Counted from the first letter of the stretch, positions 44,616 through 56,659 are shown. The stretch: 64,000 bases of DNA from Stenopsyche tienmushanensis (GCA_008973525.1 WACJ01000513.1:2294001-2358000); one strand, 5' to 3'. A program made the numbers and translations. The notes: generated by a model not told the origin, from the sequence alone.

Positions 44616-45059
44616 ATACACAGTCCCCTGACATAGATAACAATTCCTTGTATCGAATTTTTAGCAAATTCCATCGCTTTTGTAAATAATTTTGTTTCAT
44701 CTGCGGTTTTTTATTAGGCAGGTTACATTAATAATATTTTATCAATATATAAGCAATAAAGTGTCCTGGACAATTTGTCCAGTTTACTGAAAAACGCATG
44801 TGTATTTCTCAATTTGAAATTTCTTCAATCGGCAGTTGGAAAGAAGTGTTTCCCTGTCCATAGCATATATTATAGATATGGGTGTCTATGCGTAGCATAA
44901 AGCAACCATTAGACCAGTAGCAAGCCAACCAAGCGAAGGGATAGGAGAATGACTCGAGTTGCGACAAAAAAATAAGCACTTTGCATCTGCTTTTGTAATT
45001 TGCTGATTATAAGTTTATTGAAAAACTATTCAAATCACGCCAAAAAGGTGTGATGTTTT
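44616..45059. other. Intergenic, with a reverse copy of repeat C
   Basis: 44880-44935 (TGTCTATGCGTAGCATAAAG then CAACCATTAGACCAGTAGC) is the reverse complement of the repeat C core. Nothing else is seen. Confidence 0.5.
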
Positions 45060-45315
45060 AGATATTCTTTACGATTCTCTACTGTCGATGAAACCAGCCT
45101 CGACGATATGTCTTTTTATGTGGTTCATACAAAGACGATTAACTGGACAGCTAATATCTGGTCCATTATTGCAGGTAAGAGCAATATTTTTCAATGCAAA
45201 ATTAAATGGAGATTCCACCTTCAAAGTGAGTTCAGGCTGGCTTGAAAATTTCAAAGAACGACATGGTATCAGGGAACTTGAAATTTATGGGGAAATGCTT
45301 TCTGCTGATATACCC
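45060..45315 (+). pseudogene. Tigger/pogo transposase relic, CENP-B-type DNA-binding part
   Basis: The plus strand reads FMWFIQRRLTGQLISGPLLQ, then FFNAKLNGDSTFKVSSGWLE and NFKERHGIRELEIYGEMLSA. This is the second helix-turn-helix of a CENP-B/Tigger DNA-binding domain (SGWLxxFKxRHGIRxLxIxGExLSAD). The element is broken after SADI at about 45315 by a non-LTR retrotransposon. It resumes at about 46545. Confidence 0.85.
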
Positions 45316-46545
45316 CATGTTTCCCATGCTAGGAAAACTCCTGGAGAAAACTATAGCGTATAGGATGAATACTGCTCTTGAGGGAGATTGTCCACTGTCT
45401 GGAAAACAGTTTGGCTTCAAACCTGGGAAGTCTACTATTGATGCCATCTCTTGTGTGCTATCTATCACAGAATCAACCACCAAACGCTACGCGATTGCAG
45501 TTCTGTTGGATTTATCGGGAGCTTTTGACAATGCCTGATGGGCAATACTTATCGTCAAACTGGATAAATACAAGATCCCTAATGACATAATTAAATTAAT
45601 ATGAAGCTACTTCGATAATAGGATTGTTTTCGCATCGGCTGGAGGTGAGCTTATCAATCGCTCTCTGACGGTGGGATGTCCATAGGGATCTGTTCTGGGG
45701 CCCATGCTCTGGAACATCCTGCTTGATGATGCCCTTGACCTGATACTCCCGCAAGATTGCTCACTAACAGCATATGCTGATCAGAAATTCAAGATCAGAA
45801 CTGGAGGAAAGAATAAATACAGCCTTAAGGATACTTTGGACATGGAGTGAGACTAATAAACTTACTTTTGTAGCGTCAAAATTAAAAGCGGTTATGTTCA
45901 AGAGCAAACTCGTGCGTTATCCACGCATTTGGCTGGGTGAAGACCGTATACAGTTTTCGATAAAAACGTCATCTACCTGGACGTAACCATCTCTGAGGGA
46001 TGCAGATTCAGAGAAAACATTAAAATTGCAACCCGCAATGCGGCCATGGCTTTTGGTAAAATGTCCAGACTGGCGGGTACTGATTGGGGTCTTAGGGGCA
46101 GATACCTCAGGATTGCCTATGAAGCCATCTATGAAAGGCGAGACGACGCCTAAACATTGCAGAACGGCAGCCACTTCTAAGAATCGCTTGAGCGTACAGA
46201 ACAACTGCTGCAGACAGCCTCCCTGTCCTTGCAAGGATCATGCCACTAGACCTAAAAGGGCAACTCTATCAGCTGAGGAAGCAGATGGAATTCTTACGAA
46301 TCCTATTGCTACCAAAAGGTGAGTTAGAAACGCGACAATTACCGATTGGGAACGCAGTTGGTTTAAGTCGTGTGTGTCTCTGTGGTCGTGTTTGGGCATG
46401 TCGGCCGAGAGATTGGCGCTCCTGTGCCGTATCAGAGGTCCTTTTTCTGGACCTCTTGGCCACAGGGACTTGGTGGCTAGCCCAGATGCCTTTTAGGCGT
46501 TCAAGGCCTTCTGCCATAGTTTTGGAACTAAAAATTACTCAACAA
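45316..46545 (+). pseudogene. R1-clade non-LTR retrotransposon, 5'-truncated reverse transcriptase
   Basis: Frames joined across shifts give MFPMLGKLLEKTIAYRMNTA, SGKQFGFKPGKSTIDAI, then LLDLSGAFDNA followed by WWAI. The motif AFDNAWW is characteristic of the R1 clade and holds the first catalytic Asp. Further on are GCP(stop)GSVLGPMLWNIL and AYAD followed by Q, where the catalytic YADD has lost its second Asp. Then come YLDVTISEGCRFRENI and MSRLAGTDWGLRGRYL. Several stops and shifts show it is dead. It begins in the middle of the fingers domain, typical of 5' truncation at insertion. Confidence 0.85.
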
Positions 46546-46735
46546 ATCTTCAGCATCAAGATGTGAAAATACTGCTCCTGGGTACAAGACTAGTAAAGAA
46601 CGTGTCACCATTATGCTCCAAATGCAGCAGGCAGATACAAACTGCTACTGCTTGTCATTGCAAAATCAAAGAGCCCCAGATGCTTTAAATTATCAAAATA
46701 TTCTGGATGAATGGTGACGTTTTTAAATGATGATG
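46546..46735 (+). pseudogene. Tigger/pogo relic, continuation after the retrotransposon
   Basis: Frames give APGYKTSKERVTIML, then after a shift APNAAGRYKLLLLVIAKSKS and PRCF, then WMNGDVFK. This is the start of the Tigger catalytic domain (KERVTxLLCANAAGxxKLxxLVIGKSKxPRCF, then AWMTxxxF). It is in the same orientation as 45060-45315. About 80 codons that should lie between the two parts are missing. Confidence 0.75.
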
Positions 46736-48164
46736 TGAAAAATAGTTTATAATGCAACACCCCGTCTCACCCATCTATAAAAATTTTAAAAACGCACGAA
46801 GCTTTAGCGTAGATATGTTCTATTGGATGTCGGAGTACAAGGGGCGCCGGATTAGACTGGAGCCTATATTCCATCATCGCATCACTCCACAGCCACCGAT
46901 GATAGATCATGCATACTATCTACGTTTTTATGTCATTGTCGAAAATCAAGCACATTTTCATCGTATTTTATTGATTGTTAGTCGTAGACTTGATAGCGCA
47001 TTTGGAGCAATGAGTCGCTTTAGGAAAACAAGGATTTGCTCAGGTCATGACTCGAAGGCTTCGCTCGTCATTTGAGAGCGTGCCCACAAGATTGAAATAT
47101 TTAAATAAAAATATTATTTCATTAGTCCACGGAGTCGTCGATGGCCCACGCACGTGAACATTATAATGAGAATATCTATTTCACACAGAACCACTGAGTA
47201 TCTGAAGATCTTAACATCGTTTTTATGAGCCTGGGTTACGCCTGGAAGAGGATTTATCAAAGGACCTTTCGAGGAGAAGGCCGAGAAAAAATATGTCCAT
47301 TCTCTTAAATACGTACGCGGCGTTCGATCACATTTGGTCCGGTGAAAAAATATCAGATTTAATATGGTGCTTATTGAATCCGGGGATGATTCAATGGCAT
47401 CGCTTATTAAAAGGCCTTATTTCGGCGAATCCATATCATTCATGAGGACGTGTTAATCCTTTGTTAACACTCGGGGTTATTGTGTTTCGGGTTTCACATC
47501 ATTCGATCCCGTCGTCCTTTTCGGTGTGATTTTTTTTTGTATTGGGAGGAATCGAGTTTTATCATTTATTAAGTCGTTGCGTGCGGACCGTTCTCGCCCA
47601 CGCTGACCATTCATTCATAAACGAGAATCGTCCGACACGCACGAGACCACGTGCGTGTACGACCGAATCTTGCCAGCGCACTGTTTCTTTCGATCGTCGG
47701 ACATGCTTCATTCGATTGTAAAATATGCCGGGATGGCTTGAATGTATGGAGTCATTCAGGAAATGTTAAATTGATGATATGGAGGTGATCCTTTTAGGGA
47801 TGATCGATATGATCCAGTTTGAGATATGCAGACTTTCCGGATGCAGAACTGTCGGTGCTCCTTTTTATAATGGTCATATTCAACTTGTATTGGATTTTTA
47901 TGAGAATATTGCTTGGATAGTAATGAAATTTCTCATATAAATATAAATATTTGTACATATATAATCGACATGCCAGTTGGAATTATAATCGAGCTGGATT
48001 CCTATAGGCAAAATATCGTGTTTGAATCCACTTTTATCTCAAGTGGTTTAAATAATATTTGCAAAATGTATTTATACACAATCAATTTCGATTTACATAA
48101 ATGAAATCGAATCTACTTTATGCCAATGTGAAATTGCTCGCCATTATCAATCAAAGGTATTTCA
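46736..48164. other. Unique intergenic sequence, candidate regulatory block
   Basis: 47090-47760 is single-copy in the window with balanced composition and no reading frame, so it is a candidate non-coding regulatory element. 46752-47075 is an open frame of 107 codons without motif. The rest is A/T-rich. Confidence 0.4.
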
Positions 48165-48540
48165 ATTGGGACGCTCAAAGTTTGTTAAATTATAGCGGTC
48201 ATTGGAAGACCTTACAACCTTAAGACTTAAGTTCATTGATAACGAAATTATCTGAAAAGTAATTTTACAAGATAATTAATAAAATTATCAGATGAATACA
48301 ATGAAACAAATTCTGCATAAGAATGGCGAAAAACGCATATGAAACCCGATTATTAAGTAGTGCTTTATGAGGATCAATTGAAATTCATCAATCTTGTTAT
48401 ACAAATAAGAAGAAATTTAACATATTTTGTGTCAAATTGTAATTTCACTGATGTTTTTTAAGCAGATTTGTGCCTAAGAAGATGGAATCCATCAAATATG
48501 CGAGATCAGAATCGTCGAAGTTTTAGATCGATCGTCTCCA
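48165..48540 (+). mobile_element. Family B mariner-like element, copy 4 (partial)
   Basis: The left end, TTTCAATTGGGACGCTCAAA, is followed by GTTTGTTAAATTATAGCGGT and CATT, as in other copies. The interior around 48470-48520 (AAGAAGATGGAATCCATC, then AATCGTCGAAGTTTTAGATC) resembles 60290-60320. The right end is not clear. Confidence 0.55.
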
Positions 48541-49229
48541 AATCAGGTTTATCTCGATATCCGTACACTTTTGTATGAACACCAAATAAATGATGAATGT
48601 TTGCGAGCGACCTGGTGTTCTCCTGAGGTGGATGGCTGCTCTGAATGGGCTATTATGCCCATTGCTAAAAATATTGAGAGCCGCAGATGTGTGTATTTGG
48701 ATCTGACGACTATGACGGAGACATCAATATTTGTCTCGGCGCATGAATAATAAACATATTTCTTTGTCCTGTATAAACAGTGGAATAAAGTCATAAAACA
48801 TCATTTGGTATTGGATACCTGTTGTATTCAAATCCGCATACAAATGCCGGCCGCATGCAGACCGGAGCGGGACCAAACACAATGTCCTGGCCGACAATAA
48901 TTTAGTAGTTTGTCTTGTTCGGACGAGCAGGTCCTTTGCGTGCCGGACCTCCTGGGAGAGACCCACAAATTCTGTTCCGCAGCAGCATTCAAACAAGGAC
49001 ACTTCCATTTACATTACGTAATATCCAACATCAATACGAATCCAATAAGGACCCTTCGCCTTCTTATCCTTATTGATTATATTTCGACTGAGGTACTTAA
49101 AAACATCCAACAGTATTGCTATAGACGGACATTTAGCTAAGTACGAAGATAGTATCACAAGTACTCAACCTGATGAATAGATAGCAATCATTGTTTATAA
49201 AAATATTATAGTAGAAAATACCTTTCTAT
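48541..49229. other. Intergenic sequence, no gene seen
   Basis: Balanced composition at 48830-49010 with short frames and no motif. Confidence 0.4.
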
Positions 49230-49725
49230 AGCGTTGAGATAGGGGCTCATACAAAATTTGTATAAGTTTCAAGGAAAAAAATGGTCATCGTTATGTGATA
49301 AAATTCAGAAAGCTAAAAAATCGTCCAAAGAAAGGATAACTGTCGTATTGCAAAAACGTATCAGTAACTCATAAAACGAAACTTATTGGAACTGATTGGA
49401 AAAACAGAGTTCCTGTCGATTGTTATAGTCAAGACGGGATTTTTTTGAAGATTAATTAATAAAGAAATGGGTTCCAGAGGTGCAAATAAGGAATTGTCAT
49501 AGAAAGCAGTGTTGTTATTAGATAATGCTCCTTATCATTTGAACAAAAGCATATTGCCCGTAGACCAAGGCGTTATATCATCAATGAAACGTTTTTATCG
49601 TCAAAGTCTTGAGAAAACTCTTGCTGAGGAAGATGAGAAATATTCTTCTTGACTAGAAAACAAATTTAATGGATTCTACAGAGAATGAAGCAAATTAGGA
49701 AACGAATAATTACGCGTTGTACAAC
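49230..49725 (+). pseudogene. Tigger/pogo transposase relic, catalytic part
   Basis: Decayed frames give KSSKERITVVLQ, then AVLLLDNAPYHLNKSILP and VDQGVISSMKRFYRQSLEK. LLLDNAP carries a catalytic Asp, and VDQGVISSMKRFYR is the conserved pogo/Tigger block downstream of it. It ends with LAEEDEKYSS, a stop, then ENKFNGFYRE. Frameshifts and stops make it inactive. Confidence 0.85.
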
Positions 49726-51252
49726 AGAAGATGCTTTCTATCCGATTTATATATTTTTTCTACTTTCATGCGCCCATCCTTCCCAGAATTTGCTTGGATA
49801 ATCGAGAGTATAATGTATTTTGTCTAACAAATATCAAAACCAAGCTAGATTCTACTCTAGAGGAGTCTGCTCCTTCGTTTACAATAGTAAAATATTATAT
49901 AATAGAGTTTAAACGAGGCCGTACGAGCTGCCAAGACGAACATCGCAATGGTCGCAAAATTGTTTATTTTACTCGAAAAAATACCATGTGTAAACATTAT
50001 ACAGTTCTGATATTTAGGCGTCATATTTGAATGACTCCATACAATGACCATTGATGCCTCTTATTGTTATTTGTTGGATGTATTAGTCGAATTATTGTAA
50101 TTAAATTCTGCAATAACAACTTTGTCGAAAACGACAAAAAAAATCATTGTTAATAGTCCAGCATCACGTATTGCATCCAAGCAAACAAGTACAAGAGATT
50201 TGACATAAGACCGTAGAAGACAAACTGTTGATAATGAATGACCATTTTTTGTTGGTGTTGCCTTTCTTCCTGGATGACAATTGTGTAGAAATCACATAAC
50301 ATGTGTTTTGAGTCTGCATTGTCTGGTTGTTGTTGTGGGTGGTCAGCTCTTTGGGCCCATGTGGCAAGTTCCCTACTGTTGCATTGTGCTCATTGTGGTG
50401 CATTTCCACGTACTGACCCGGCAGATGCAGAAAAACGTCATTCGAACCAATTCGCCCTAACAGCATAATTATTCTTTGCCAAAGAGCGACCATGAGCGCT
50501 TCTATGAAGCCATTAATTTAAATTAGGCAATACGAGATTTCTACCTGTTTGCTGGGGGGCTTCTCTGAAATTTGCGACGGTTTAACACAATATTTACACT
50601 TTTTTTGGCAAAGAAAACACTCTCGACCCGAAATCGCAAAAAATAGTGAAAACGTAAAAGTTAATAATATGTGAGTCAGCACTCCGAAAGTGGAATATTT
50701 GCGCATACCATCGAAATGATGAATTGACTTTTGAATAACAAATATGCCCATATTATTCGCGATCATCTGCAGAAACGCCTCTTGTATTTTATATCAAAAT
50801 TGTATGCATGTACAAATTCTTAAATATGTCTGTTTTATGTCGTAGCTTTAACAAACATACAATAGGATAATGGTCATTAGCCTTTTATTGTGATTGAGCA
50901 TGACTTGATATAACGGACTAGTTGTTGAGCTCATGTTGTTATGATTTGGATTCACAGCAAGACTTCCATCGTTTCTAAATAATTATGAGTTTGCTCCATG
51001 ATCTAATATTATGAAATAATCCATCAATCCTGATTAAATCTAAAAGATATATTTAGCAATACTTTACTTTGTTCTATCCAAATTTTACAAAGCATTGTAC
51101 AAAGCAAATATGAGGGGCGTTGAGAACCAACTGCCACCCCAATGGGCATTAATGAAAAGGCATCAGACCACATTTCTTTACAAAAAGCATGTATAAATAA
51201 TCTAAGAATTTTTTTACCTATTCAGGCTTAAAATCATTCGAAAGTACAGAGT
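49726..51252. other. Intergenic, includes a mariner N-terminal scrap
   Basis: 49895-49965 encodes EFKRGRTSCQDEHRNGR, the N-terminal region of mariner relics also seen at 41.5 and 38.2 kb. 50164-50493 minus and 50518-50766 minus are open frames without recognisable domains. 50840-51250 is A/T-rich with nothing seen. Confidence 0.45.
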
Positions 51253-51335
51253 ATTTCAATAAGAACGCTCAATTTTTGAATGTGAATAAAACAAGTTATG
51301 TGTAAGATATCTCCTCAATTTTATTTTTATTTGAA
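51253..51335 (-). mobile_element. Family B mariner-like element, solo right end
   Basis: TTTCAATAAGAACGCTCAAT then TGAATGTGAATAAAACAAGT and TGTAAGATATCT is the reverse complement of the right end of the copy at 59950-60405. The rest of the element is missing. Confidence 0.6.
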
Positions 51336-52702
51336 AGAAAATTTTATGGCATTAAGTATGAAATATAACATTAATCAAATGTACGCCACAGTTTTGCTTG
51401 ATATGAAATGGTGATTTTCAAGGAATGTATTTGGTACTGGTGTATCTCAAGTGAATTGGTATCGTTTCAAATTTAATAATTTTGCTTTTTCACACATCCA
51501 TTTATCGAAAAAAAAATGCACTTTGTCGCCAAATATCAATCAATGCGCTGAATTTGTCATGAAGGTATTTTACTTGCATTTGCTTCTTCCCCATAGCATT
51601 TAAGGAGTTGTAAGTATGAACGGGCCGAATTTAGCCTATGTGGTCAGTCACTTCTTGGTTAAATTATTGATTTCAAGAAGGGGATTCGTTGGTTTTTATG
51701 CCTGTAAATGGAGCGATAAGCCAAAATATGTTGGTTATCTTCGATCCATATAGCTCGTATTATAAAAGCCTGCATTTAAATTCAAGTTGTGGATCATGCG
51801 TGACTTATTGATCCTATCCTGCCGAAAAATTCGTATTTAAATGATCACATCCTCCAAAGCACCACATGGAGATCCGTATGAAAGCTTCTTATAGAGATCA
51901 CCTACGTTCGATAAGGGAAGTGCCACCTCAAGAGGAAGAAAGCCACTTGCATATATTTATCATGACATGCAATTTGTGGAATTGTTTGAGATTCCTCTCG
52001 GATTAATCAGAATTCCTGTTTGAGAATAGATCGAAGCCCATGATATATATAGTCGTAAATTGGTATTCATAGCACAGCTGTACAACCTATTTCCTTTTTG
52101 GATCCAGCACGATATCGCTATGAAACGATAAATGGATTATCCGCAATACCATAAGATTAAGGATGCTTAGTAAAATCAACACGCAAGCAACACATGCTTT
52201 TATTGGACATAAAGATCGACAATGCGGTGGGATTCCTCGAAGGCATCGTGTTCGTACAAAACGCATTATTGATTTATTATTCGATTTTTAAGTACGAATT
52301 GGTACATACTTCTTTTGGGCTCGGGCGAGTTTCATTCAAGGAAACGCGAACGTGTGCCTTTTGTCCGGACTTACATATTTATTACGATGGGACAGGTACT
52401 TGTGGAGATAGAGGAATGTATTATAGATAGCATTTTGTTGGTGGCATCTTCATTTCATGGAATTTGGCAAATAGAGGAGTCCCCCGGCGGGGGCTCGCAT
52501 TGTCCGCGGCCCCGGCATTTTTCTTTTGTGAATTGTAATGGCATGTAATTCATCATAGTGTAAAATGACTTCTATATCCCCATCCCTGGCGACGAGGGAT
52601 AACGATACCTTGACAATGGAGTATGCCTTGATGCAACCCGAATGATCCTTATTTGGATTCGATTGAATTTCCATCAAATGTCATCCAAATCCCATTTTTA
52701 AT
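51336..52702. other. Intergenic sequence, no gene seen
   Basis: No repeat or gene recognised. 52480-52520 is locally GC-rich. Small frames near 52194-52548 have no motifs. Confidence 0.45.
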
Positions 52703-52770
52703 CAGGGCTTCGAACCGTTATTTTTAAAATCGGTTTTCGTTCCGGTTCAGTTCCAATTTTTATTTGAATT
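52703..52770. mobile_element. Solo hAT-like terminus (left end)
   Basis: CAGGGCTTCGAACCGTTATT then TTAAAATCGGTTTTCGTTCC, a CAGGG hAT-type end with a GAACCG subterminal repeat. Similar to the inverse terminus at 35852. The opposite end is not found. Confidence 0.5.
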
Positions 52771-53609
52771 AAAAACTTATTTTCTAATATAATTTATAAC
52801 AAACACAATAAAAAGCGTTAACTAAAGATATACTACGTAGAAAAAGAAGTATATAATGTATTAAACGAAATGATGTTGATTGGAAGCCTATTGGCAAAAA
52901 GTTAGGGATTCCCAGCTTGGAATACATAAATCTAGGAAACAAATTGAAATCTGGGGGTTCCAGTCTGGGTTCATCTAAACTAGAATTTGAATTGATAACA
53001 ATATCATCTGAAGTATTGATTTGACAGGACAATTAACAAGATTTCAAAGCCATGAAAATAATGCTTTTTAGTAGCATTATATAACTGTACAACTAAATAT
53101 AATGTTTTTTTAGTAAGAGATATTACATTTTTAACCATGGATGGGTATATATTGCAATTATGCGTTTATACCCTTGGCATTGGTATCTTAATTTTAAAAT
53201 ACAGAGTGCAGCAGGGAAACTTCCTTTTTTTAAACGCATGCCCTGAAACAAATATTATTTTAAAAAGAGTGAAATGTCACTCAATCGAAAGAACTGAATC
53301 TAATGTTTTTATCATAAAAGTTTAATGACGATCATGCAGTAGATAAGGGACGAATATGCGTCCGTTTAGAGGCGTTTTAAATAAGGTAGTTTCCCTACCA
53401 CACCCTTGTACTTCTGATATAAATAAGCATATTAAAAGGTCATTTTTAGAAAGTTTCTTGAATTGATGGTAATTTTTGGTGCTAAATTTCGATGTGAAAT
53501 TTATTGGTCTTAAGCATATCTTAGTAATTAAGAGCTCATCGATGAGAATTGCCAATCGGACGCTCCCACGCAAAATTAGCTCAAGGATTACTAAGCTCAA
53601 GTTAATCGA
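52771..53609. other. Intergenic A/T-rich sequence, no gene seen
   Basis: The 144-codon minus-strand frame 53322-53756 lies opposite a more coding-like plus-strand frame (53610-53786) at its 5' end and has no motif. Confidence 0.4.
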
Positions 53610-53786
53610 ATGAATTATTCTAAGCTGATTACCAATGATATTTGCAGATTGAATTTTCAGCAACTTCCTGTTGGGTTGACTGACCAGCGCTCTTTCGTAC
53701 CTGAACAAGACGGCTCGGATATTACGTCTACCCAAATGGAACATGTTGTCAAACATGCTTTGTTAAAAACGACCAAAGCTTTCTAA
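53610..53786 (+). CDS. Small unrecognised ORF of 58 codons
   Basis: Begins MNYSKLITNDICRLNFQQLP and continues VGLTDQRSFVPEQDGSDITS to a stop at 53784-53786. Residue composition is balanced and unlike the I/F/N-rich noise elsewhere. A splice acceptor (AATTTTCAG, ending 53660) lies inside the frame, so 53661-53786 could instead be a terminal exon. No family recognised and no partner exon found. Confidence 0.2.
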   Translation: MNYSKLITNDICRLNFQQLPVGLTDQRSFVPEQDGSDITSTQMEHVVKHALLKTTKAF

Positions 53787-54234
53787 TATAGCAAAAAAAT
53801 GTGTTCGAACATATTGCAAACAATGTCACAAGCAATAATTCTCTCCTGTGTGGGAAAATATTGGACACCCAAAGACATTCAACGGAACGAATTCCAATAT
53901 CTCACCTCAAACGCCCATCGAATTACACGATCATCGAATTATAGTTTTCGAACGTTTGCCCTGATTGTTTTTAATTTTTTTTTCGGTGAAAATTTAAGGA
54001 AAATTATACGTGCTTTTATTGATCTATCTAATTTCCCTGAGATGACAGGATGTTATTAATCAAAATTCACAAACGTTGTTAACCCACGCTTGCGAGACGT
54101 ACAGTTCAGGCGATGAAATTAACGTCCAAACCTTCATCCAAAAAAGGTTTTCAACCTTTCGATAATCATAAATATATACAAAAATAATGCACAATAAAAG
54201 TTATACATTATTATAAATAAAATTTTAAAAATTA

Positions 54235-54610
54235 AAAAAAATATAGGCTGATAAAGTGTAAGGGGCAAAAAAAAGGTGTGTTCTGGTTGACACGATTTCA
54301 ATCCTTTTAATTATCTAAAATTAAAAAATTAAAAATATTCTTAATTAGTAAAAATGTCGCTATAGTTTCTACCATGAAAGATAAAAATAGTTTTATTTTT
54401 ACAAAATGGCGACTGTTTAAAAAAAGTTTTTTTTTAGACTTATTTCTTCACAGTTTAATATATTTTTTTTAATAAGCTAAAAATGATATTTTGATATAAA
54501 TCTGGTAGAAACGATAGAAAATTATATAGAAAAGTTTTGCACCAAATTTGTTGTATATCAATTAATTAAAAACTGAGATATAATGTCAACCGTGTTGAAA
54601 AAAGTAAAGT
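54235..54610 (+). repeat. AT-rich repeat A, copy 6
   Basis: GGCTGATAAAGTGTAAGGGG, then TTCTGGTTGACACGATTTCA, ACAAAATGGCGACTG and TAATGTCAACCGTGTTG. The GCCGCGTCACT tail is absent, and repeat D begins soon after at 54620. Confidence 0.78.
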
Positions 54611-54617
54611 AATCGTC

Positions 54618-54780
54618 CACTTACATCCACTTTTCTCTCAAGATCGCGCAGTATGAATAAATCTTGTATATAAAAAAAAGTTGAAGTAGTATATGTGTCT
54701 ACAAATAGCACAAAACCACTAACCAATAGCGCATCTATTTTATTATATATTACACAAAAACAAATTCATTTTTAGCTAAC
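54618..54780. repeat. Repeat D followed by reverse repeat C
   Basis: 54620-54680: CCACTTTTCTCTCAAGATCG then GCAGTATGAATAAATCTTG (repeat D). 54690-54775: AACCACTAACCAATAGCGCA then TCTATTTTATTATATATTAC (reverse repeat C). The two lie back to back. Confidence 0.55.
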
Positions 54781-55522
54781 ATTGGATCCGTTATTACGTT
54801 GAAAAAAGGGTATTTCAAAGGGTATTGAATAATATTGTGAAAATTTTGAAGGTTGTCATTTGAAATTTAAAAAAGCTGTTCTGTATACTTTATAGTAAAA
54901 TATCATGGAACAATGTCTTCTATCCCATTCGAGCCTTGATGGAAGAAAAAAATCGCGTTGTACATGTTGCCCTCAAACTAATGGATGTATAAAAATTGTC
55001 GACACACTAATAAATCATGTGTCATTCCTCAGACATCATTTAAGCATCGGGGAAATATTGCGTAATTTTTTCACTTTGGATAAGGGATGATGATGAAATT
55101 TAGGTGAGACGCGAGCTGGGTTTGATTGTAGGGTGTCGTTTCGGGTGGAGTGCGTGCGGTGATAAATAGTCGAAGCAGACCTAATTGATCTATGCTAGAG
55201 GCTCAAGGATAATTATTCAAATCCCCCGCATATGGTGTAGGTGACAAGAGAGTGACACGCCATTATAGATGCTGTGGCACTATCAGCTCGAACCTCATTA
55301 AGGGCCATTCTCCCCCAACTTCCGACCCGGATCATCCCCGCCTCTCATCAAATATAATTTAGCGCCCTCCTTCATGGGGCAAATCCGGCCCTGACGCGAC
55401 CGTGCCGGACCTTTTTTCACAACAACAACACTCAACGAATAAGATCAATTAGCGAACTTACCTCACTGTGGCAATTAGGTGAGTTTTTAATACTATTTTG
55501 GTCATGCGTCATTTATAATTCA
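54781..55522. other. Unique intergenic sequence
   Basis: 55060-55480 is balanced, single-copy in the window and non-coding: a candidate regulatory block. 54905-55090 is a 61-codon frame without motif. Confidence 0.35.
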
Positions 55523-55651
55523 TTAACACATTCCTGTCGTGTTACGCATATCATTGCCTTATGACGCAGGGTGCCTATGCGCCTTAGTGGCTAAGAAGAA
55601 TAGATGCGTACGAAAGAGGCACATATGCGTAACCCGACGGGAATGTGTTAA
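55523..55651. mobile_element. Short TTAA-flanked MITE able to form a hairpin
   Basis: The ends TTAACACATTCCTGTCGTGT and, inverted, TTAACACATTCCCGTCGGGT continue with TACGCATAT on both sides, about 29 bp with two mismatches. Total length is 129 bp. TTAA ends point to piggyBac-type mobilisation. Similar single ends occur at 32522 and 62886. Confidence 0.75.
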
Positions 55652-55768
55652 CTTAAGGATTCTAAATCAGCATGAGCAATACTATTGATGCCGGACTGAC
55701 GATCCAGTCGCATATCGTCCGTACGATTGCTTTGATGGACGGATGACTATATTTAAAATAAATTGTAC
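55652..55768. other. Short intergenic spacer
   Basis: Nothing recognised. Confidence 0.4.
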
Positions 55769-56430
55769 AAGGGTCATCCAGAAAGTAAGGTTACACTTAA
55801 AACTTTTTTTGTGCGGTAGATGCGTTCCGCGGAAAATCGCATAAAAAAAGCTATAACATACATAAGTGTGTAAAATGAAAAAGTGAAGATGCGTTTCATG
55901 GATTTTGAAAACCGCATAACTTTGAAATAGCCATATAAAATATACCCAAAGTCGCATAAAAAAAAAGAATAAAAAAATAACATTTTTAGTAACATTTAAA
56001 GGATGTTTTGCATCATTGTTAAATTAAAAGGATGTTTGACGCTGTATGATAATTTTCGTTGTGATTTTCGATATGACTCAAAATCGCTCTATTCTTTGGA
56101 AGAAATAGTATACCCAGTGTCAATGTCATCATTGTTCTGTGTAGATTTTATCTTTCCAACAATATAATTCATATTTAGTAAAGATGTCACTATAGTTCCT
56201 AATTTAAAAAAATAATATCAAAATGGCGACTATTAAAAAAAAATTCAGTCAAGTAATATGATTTACACACTTATATATTTTTTTCCAAATTTCGGTTAGT
56301 GTTGATTATTTAATACCTATTTTAACCACGTATTCTCAATGAAATTAAAAATAAAGAAATAAATGCTTTAGAAAAAATCGCATAACTTCAAAATCGCACA
56401 AAAAAAAGTTTGAGTGTATAGCATTTATAT
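55769..56430. mobile_element. MITE-like element with inverted GTGCG/T-run ends
   Basis: The left end, AGGGTCATCCAGAAAGTAAG, is followed by ACACTTAAAACTTTTTTTGT and GCGG. The right end contains, inverted, ACACTCAAACTTTTTTTTGT and GCGA. The interior is A/T-rich with no transposase. AGGGTCATCCAGAAAGTAAG resembles known mariner-type termini. Confidence 0.5.
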
Positions 56431-56464
56431 AGGATTGAAAAATTATTGTATTTAATTGAAATTC

Positions 56465-56640
56465 ACAGGATACTTCCTTCAACTACTACCGTCAATATCG
56501 AGACATTTGCGTAGCCAGGTCACCATCCTTTCGAGATTTAGAGAAATATCAGGAAATTCTTCATGAAGGTCGTCAAGCATCACACAGCAATCCCTTTAAT
56601 GGGACCATTGCCAATCATTTTGACACGGTTTTTCATGACG
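56465..56640 (-). pseudogene. Mariner-like transposase relic, short C-terminal scrap
   Basis: The minus strand reads MLDDLHEEFPDISLNLERMV then TWLRKCLDIDGSS and a stop. The final WxxKCxDxxG pattern resembles the last residues of mariner transposases. Too short for a family call. Confidence 0.35.
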
Positions 56641-56659
56641 TATATATGTTTTTAAAAAT

